64,000 nt of DNA from Enterobacter asburiae (GTDB taxonomy: Bacteria > Pseudomonadota > Gammaproteobacteria > Enterobacterales > Enterobacteriaceae): positions 806,001 to 870,000 of the forward strand of contig NZ_CP102247.1 of the NCBI RefSeq assembly GCF_024599655.1, in the 5' to 3' direction. Below the pieces are notes generated by a model. That model worked only from the letters and a program-made list of their open reading frames with translations. It was not told the DNA's origin and searched no databases. Positions 60,753-64,000 of this stretch are shown here, in pieces. The position numbers and the translations under genes were made by a program. How positions within the stretch are numbered: the first letter of the stretch is position 1; every line of letters begins with the position of its first letter.

Positions 60753-62367
60753 AGTCGGTGTCTTCCAGTTGCCGGGCGGTTCCCGTGGCCGGGATAAACA
60801 AGGAGAAAATGGCGCCGCGCGGGGTATTATCGGCAACTTCTATCGCGCCGCCAGCCTGTGTGACATAGCTTTCGATCAGATACAGGCCAATCCCATGATC
60901 GCCGCGCGTTTTGGTGGTGATGCCGCGTTCAAAGATCCGGTCACGGATCGCCGGTGCAATGCCAACGCCCTGGTCGGCCACTTCAATAATCAGCTCCTGT
61001 TCGCTGAGTTTTATCAGCACTTCTACCGGAGCATGAGGAAGCGGCGATCGCTGCGTCGCTTCGATGGCGTTATCCAGCAGGTTGCCAATAATTGAAATCA
61101 GCTCTTGCTCCCCAAGGGGCAGGAACGGTCTGTCCAGCCGACAGGCCGGGTCGAAACTGAGCTCGACGCCTTTCTCCCGCGCGCGGGCGGCTTTCCCGAG
61201 CAGCAGGCCGCACAGGGTCGGGGAGCTAAAGCGCGAAGAGATGAAGTCCAGCAGCTCCTGAGCATGCTCCGATTGCGCCTGAATGTAGCCAATGGCTTCC
61301 TCATAGCGGCCCATATGCAGCAGGCCGGAGAGGGTCGTCATCCTGTTTAACTGCTCATGACGCATAATGCGGAGGTTATCGACATAGCGTTTGACCTGGC
61401 TGAGCTGGGCGCTCAGCGAGTCGATCTCGTTGCGATCGCGGAAGGTGATCACCCAGCCCTGCAGCGCCCCCTCAAGCATGATGTGCACCCGGCTGGCAAT
61501 TACCGTGAGATCGTTAAAACGGCAAATCTCGTCATGGGTATCTTTCGCCAGCATCGTCTGCGTGTCGAAGAACGGGACCGGATCGATCACCTGGCTTATC
61601 AGCTGTCCGCGCAGCTCGCGGGCCGGCTGGCTCAGACCCAGCAGCTTGCGCGCCGCCTGGTTGATGACTTCAATCCGCCGCCGATCGTCAATGGCAATCA
61701 CCCCTTCATAAATAGACTCCATCATCGCCTTCTGCTGGCGCACCAGCAGGCCGATCTCTCTTGGCTCAAGAGAGAAGATCTGCTTCTTGATGCTGCGGGT
61801 AAAGAACCAGGAGAAGATAAAGAGAGCGATCAGCAGCAGCACGGCGGCAATCAGGATATTGACCACCTTACTGACGGTAATGGTATCAAGGTAGCTGGTG
61901 AGATAGCCTACCGAAACAATGCCGACCACCTGTCCGGCAGCGTTAAAAATGGGGGCTTTACTGCGCAGCGAAATGCCCAGCCCGCCTTTGCGGATGGTGG
62001 TGGTGCTTTTACCCTGCAATACGGCTTCATTGTCTCCGCCCACCAGGGTAGTGCCCACTCTGTCGGCAAAGACGGAGTGAAAAAGATGCTGCCCTTTATT
62101 ATCACCAATCACAATAAAGCTGGCGTCGCTGTGCGCAGAAATCTTCTGCATAAAATCATGGATGGCGGAGATATTCTTTTGTTCAACTTCATTACGCAAT
62201 GTCGGAATAAGCGCAATCTCTTCAGCCTGTATTTTGGCTCGCGTACTCATTTCCTGATAAAGCTGTTTGCCGACATCGGCATAATAATATCCGCCCAGTA
62301 GCGCAAAAAGTACTGAGAAAAAGGCAACCAGCGAAATAAACAACTTGATCTGGAAAGAGACTTTCAT
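60742..62367 (-). CDS. CitA/DpiB/DcuS-type sensor histidine kinase
   Basis: 541 residues from the ATG at 62367: TM1 (about 8-28), a periplasmic PAS-like (PASp) domain (about 35-165) with SFIVIGDNKGQHLFHSVFADRVGTTLVGGD and TIRKGGLGISLRSKAPIFN, whose His/Arg/Lys positions resemble the citrate site of CitA; TM2 (168-190); a cytoplasmic PAS (MMESIYEGVIAIDDRRRIEVIN); and a kinase core with His337 in IMRHEQLNRM, LLDNAIEAT, DQGVGI and GDHGIGLYLIESYV. It is the upstream gene of the pair and divergent from a 2-hydroxycarboxylate transporter, so citrate or a related acid is the likely signal. Confidence 0.92.
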   Translation of the reverse strand: MKVSFQIKLFISLVAFFSVLFALLGGYYYADVGKQLYQEMSTRAKIQAEEIALIPTLRNEVEQKNISAIHDFMQKISAHSDASFIVIGDNKGQHLFHSVFADRVGTTLVGGDNEAVLQGKSTTTIRKGGLGISLRSKAPIFNAAGQVVGIVSVGYLTSYLDTITVSKVVNILIAAVLLLIALFIFSWFFTRSIKKQIFSLEPREIGLLVRQQKAMMESIYEGVIAIDDRRRIEVINQAARKLLGLSQPARELRGQLISQVIDPVPFFDTQTMLAKDTHDEICRFNDLTVIASRVHIMLEGALQGWVITFRDRNEIDSLSAQLSQVKRYVDNLRIMRHEQLNRMTTLSGLLHMGRYEEAIGYIQAQSEHAQELLDFISSRFSSPTLCGLLLGKAARAREKGVELSFDPACRLDRPFLPLGEQELISIIGNLLDNAIEATQRSPLPHAPVEVLIKLSEQELIIEVADQGVGIAPAIRDRIFERGITTKTRGDHGIGLYLIESYVTQAGGAIEVADNTPRGAIFSLFIPATGTARQLEDTDYAT

Positions 62368-62712
62368 AACTATCACGCGAGGTAGCAGCAAAGATCGTCA
62401 ATATATCATCTTTTTTCGCGCGGACGCCCGCTTTGCCGAAAACTTGTGATCCCTTGCACAGCGGGCGCTGTAAAAGAGTTCTCCTGAAGGCTAACGTGCT
62501 TCGGGCTGTGCGAACAAATGTTATTTGTTTGTTCAATTCGGAAAAGAAACCATAAAAACCACGGCAATAAATAAGGTATAAATCACATTAAATAAAAGAA
62601 ACCATTAAAACCATAGCTGCCATTAAAACTTCGCTTTTAATATGCCATCCCTCACATAAAGTAAGCCTTTGTGACTCTAAGCTGAACGCACAAAATAACC
62701 AAGGGGCTTATT
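62368..62712. promoter_or_regulatory. Divergent regulatory region of the kinase and citrate-type transporter genes
   Basis: About 345 bp without a gene, strongly AT-rich in its right half. It contains an inverted repeat GAACAAA...TTTGTTC (62512-62534, 9-base spacer) and three copies of ACCATWAAAAC or a close variant at 62549-62559, 62601-62611 and 62619-62629. The first two are part of longer GAAACCATAAAAACCA / GAAACCATTAAAACCA repeats 52 bp apart, about five helix turns. These are candidate response-regulator sites. AAGGGG six bases before the transporter ATG is its ribosome site. Confidence 0.6.
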
Positions 62713-64000
62713 ATGAGCACAACTGACGATTCTTTCTCTGTTACCCACGACCCGATTGAAATTCAGCGACCTTCGCTCAAAGAGCGCTGGTGGCATATTA
62801 TGGATACCTGGAAAATCGGGATTATTCCTCTGCCACTGTTCGTTCTGGCGGGCGCGCTGATTGCGATTGATTGCCTGGGCGGAAAGCTGCCGAGCGATAT
62901 CGTGGTGATGGTGGCCACGCTGGCCTTCTTCGGCTTTGCCTGCGGCGAGTTTGGCAAACGCCTGCCGATTGTCGGCAAGCTCGGCGCGGCGGCGATTTGC
63001 GCCACCTTTATCCCTTCCGCGCTGGTCTACTATGGCCTGCTGCCGGACGTGGTGGTCGAGTCCACCACTAAGTTCTACAAATCCACCAACATTCTCTATC
63101 TCTATATCTGCTGCATTATCGTCGGCAGCATCATGAGCATGAACCGCACGGTGCTGATTCAGGGCTTCCTGCGCATCTTCTTCCCGATGCTGTGCGGCGA
63201 AATCGTCGGCATGCTGGTGGGGATGGGCGTGGGCCTGGCGCTGGGCCTTGAGCCGTTCCAGATCTTCTTCTTTATCATTCTTCCGATTATGGCGGGCGGC
63301 GTCGGGGAAGGGGCGATCCCGCTTTCCATCGGCTATGCCACCCTGCTGCACATGGACCAGGGCGTGGCGCTCGGCCGCGTGCTGCCGATGGTCATGCTCG
63401 GCGGTCTGACGGCAATCATCATCTCCGGCTGCCTGAACCAGCTTGGTAAACGCTACCCGCACCTGACCGGTGAAGGCCAGCTGATGCCTAACCGCGCGAA
63501 TGCCGATACCACCGTCTCTCAGCCTGCGTTTTCCGGCAAAGCGGACGTCACCACTATCGCCTCCGGCGCGCTGCTGGCGGTGCTGCTCTACATGCTGGGC
63601 ATGCTTGGCCACAAGCTGATTGGCCTGCCTGCCCCGGTCGGCATGCTGTTTATGGCGGTGCTGGTGAAGCTCTGCAACGGTGCCTCTCCGCGCCTGCTGG
63701 AAGGCTCGCAGGTGGTGTACAAATTCTTCCAGACCTCCGTGACCTACCCAATCCTCTTCGCCGTCGGCGTGGCCATCACCCCGTGGCATGAACTGGTGGC
63801 GGCGTTCACCGTCAGCAACCTGCTGGTGATTGTCAGCACCGTTTCCGCACTGGTAGCCACCGGCTTCTTTGTCGGCAAAAAGATTGGTATGCACCCGATT
63901 GATGTCGCCATCGTCTCCTGCTGCCAGAGCGGCCAGGGCGGTACCGGCGACGTGGCGATCCTGACCGCAGGCAACCGCATGAGCCTGATGCCGTTCGCCC
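62713..64000 (+). CDS. 2-hydroxycarboxylate transporter (citrate/malate type), 5' 429 codons
   Basis: Secondary carrier of the 2HCT family (CitS, CitW, MaeN and CimH group), cut by the window edge after about 429 of an expected 440-450 residues. It has an N-terminal cytoplasmic tail, about eleven hydrophobic segments, and the two reentrant-loop motifs AGGVGEGAIPLS (about 195-206) and QGGTGDVAIL near the end, which line the substrate and Na+/H+ path; NRMSLMPFA follows the second, close to the conserved NRM-L-F/Y-A end. It differs clearly from my recollection of Klebsiella CitS, so citrate versus malate or an acetate exchange mode (as reported for CitW) is open. Control by the divergent two-component system is likely. 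Confidence 0.9.
   Translation, partial: MSTTDDSFSVTHDPIEIQRPSLKERWWHIMDTWKIGIIPLPLFVLAGALIAIDCLGGKLPSDIVVMVATLAFFGFACGEFGKRLPIVGKLGAAAICATFIPSALVYYGLLPDVVVESTTKFYKSTNILYLYICCIIVGSIMSMNRTVLIQGFLRIFFPMLCGEIVGMLVGMGVGLALGLEPFQIFFFIILPIMAGGVGEGAIPLSIGYATLLHMDQGVALGRVLPMVMLGGLTAIIISGCLNQLGKRYPHLTGEGQLMPNRANADTTVSQPAFSGKADVTTIASGALLAVLLYMLGMLGHKLIGLPAPVGMLFMAVLVKLCNGASPRLLEGSQVVYKFFQTSVTYPILFAVGVAITPWHELVAAFTVSNLLVIVSTVSALVATGFFVGKKIGMHPIDVAIVSCCQSGQGGTGDVAILTAGNRMSLMPFA

Noticed and set aside
62677..63894. A 405-codon His/Gln/Asp-rich open frame opposite the citrate-type transporter
   Set aside because: It is the mirror of a hydrophobic membrane-protein frame, which always gives such compositions; the plus-strand protein has the family motifs.

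Overview
The window is a 64 kb stretch of enterobacterial chromosome. Gene content, order, protein lengths and start positions match the Escherichia/Salmonella backbone (tolC-nudF-yqiB-cpdA-yqiA-parE, ygiN-mdaB-qseCB-ygiW-parC-plsC-ftsP-ygiQ, dkgA-yqhD-yqhC-yghB-metC-exbBD, yqhA, gpr, yghU, gss, tRNA-Phe, yqgA, speC). Proteins differ from my recollection of E. coli K-12 at a level that suggests Enterobacter or a close relative (Lelliottia, Leclercia, Kluyvera). This assignment is inference; nothing in the window fixes the species. Most of the DNA is visibly GC-rich, and REP-like hairpins sit between many genes.

Layout. 1-5.2 kb: 5' part of tolC (minus strand) and the divergent nudF-yqiB-cpdA-yqiA-parE run. 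5.2-13.9 kb: an insertion between parE and ygiN, made of an AT-rich stand-alone ComEC-like metallo-beta-lactamase-fold gene and a complete TonB/ABC iron-siderophore uptake locus ending in an RpiR/SIS-type regulator. 13.9-31.3 kb: conserved backbone with quinone and oxidative-stress enzymes, the QseBC two-component system, topoisomerase IV subunit A, PlsC, FtsP, YgiQ, the YqhC-controlled aldehyde reductases, MetC and ExbBD. 31.3-36.2 kb: a chemoreceptor with an all-membrane sensor part, three unrecognised genes, then yqhA and gpr. 36.2-39.8 kb: a second chemoreceptor with a good sigma-28 promoter, two overlapping LuxR-type regulators and a glycine-zipper protein. 39.9-48.5 kb: a five-gene peptide ABC importer placed between two glutathione genes, yghU and gss. 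48.5-56.6 kb: the pgaABCD poly-N-acetylglucosamine operon, a long AT-rich leader, a divergent LuxR-type regulator and a secreted coiled-coil protein. 56.7-60.0 kb: tRNA-Phe, yqgA and speC. 60-64 kb: a CitAB/DpiBA-type two-component system divergent from a 2-hydroxycarboxylate transporter cut by the window end.

How the parts relate. ExbBD energises the TonB receptor at 6.6-8.8 kb, and both loci carry Fur-box-like sequences. TolC, MdaB, YgiN, YqhD, DkgA, YghU and Gss are envelope, redox or detoxification functions. The two chemoreceptors, the PNAG operon and the LuxR-type regulators form a surface and behaviour layer. No CRISPR array, intact prophage, insertion sequence or recognised defence island was found. 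The least explained parts are the lone MBL-fold gene, the three-gene unknown cluster at 33.0-34.5 kb, and the regulator plus coiled-coil gene beside pgaABCD.
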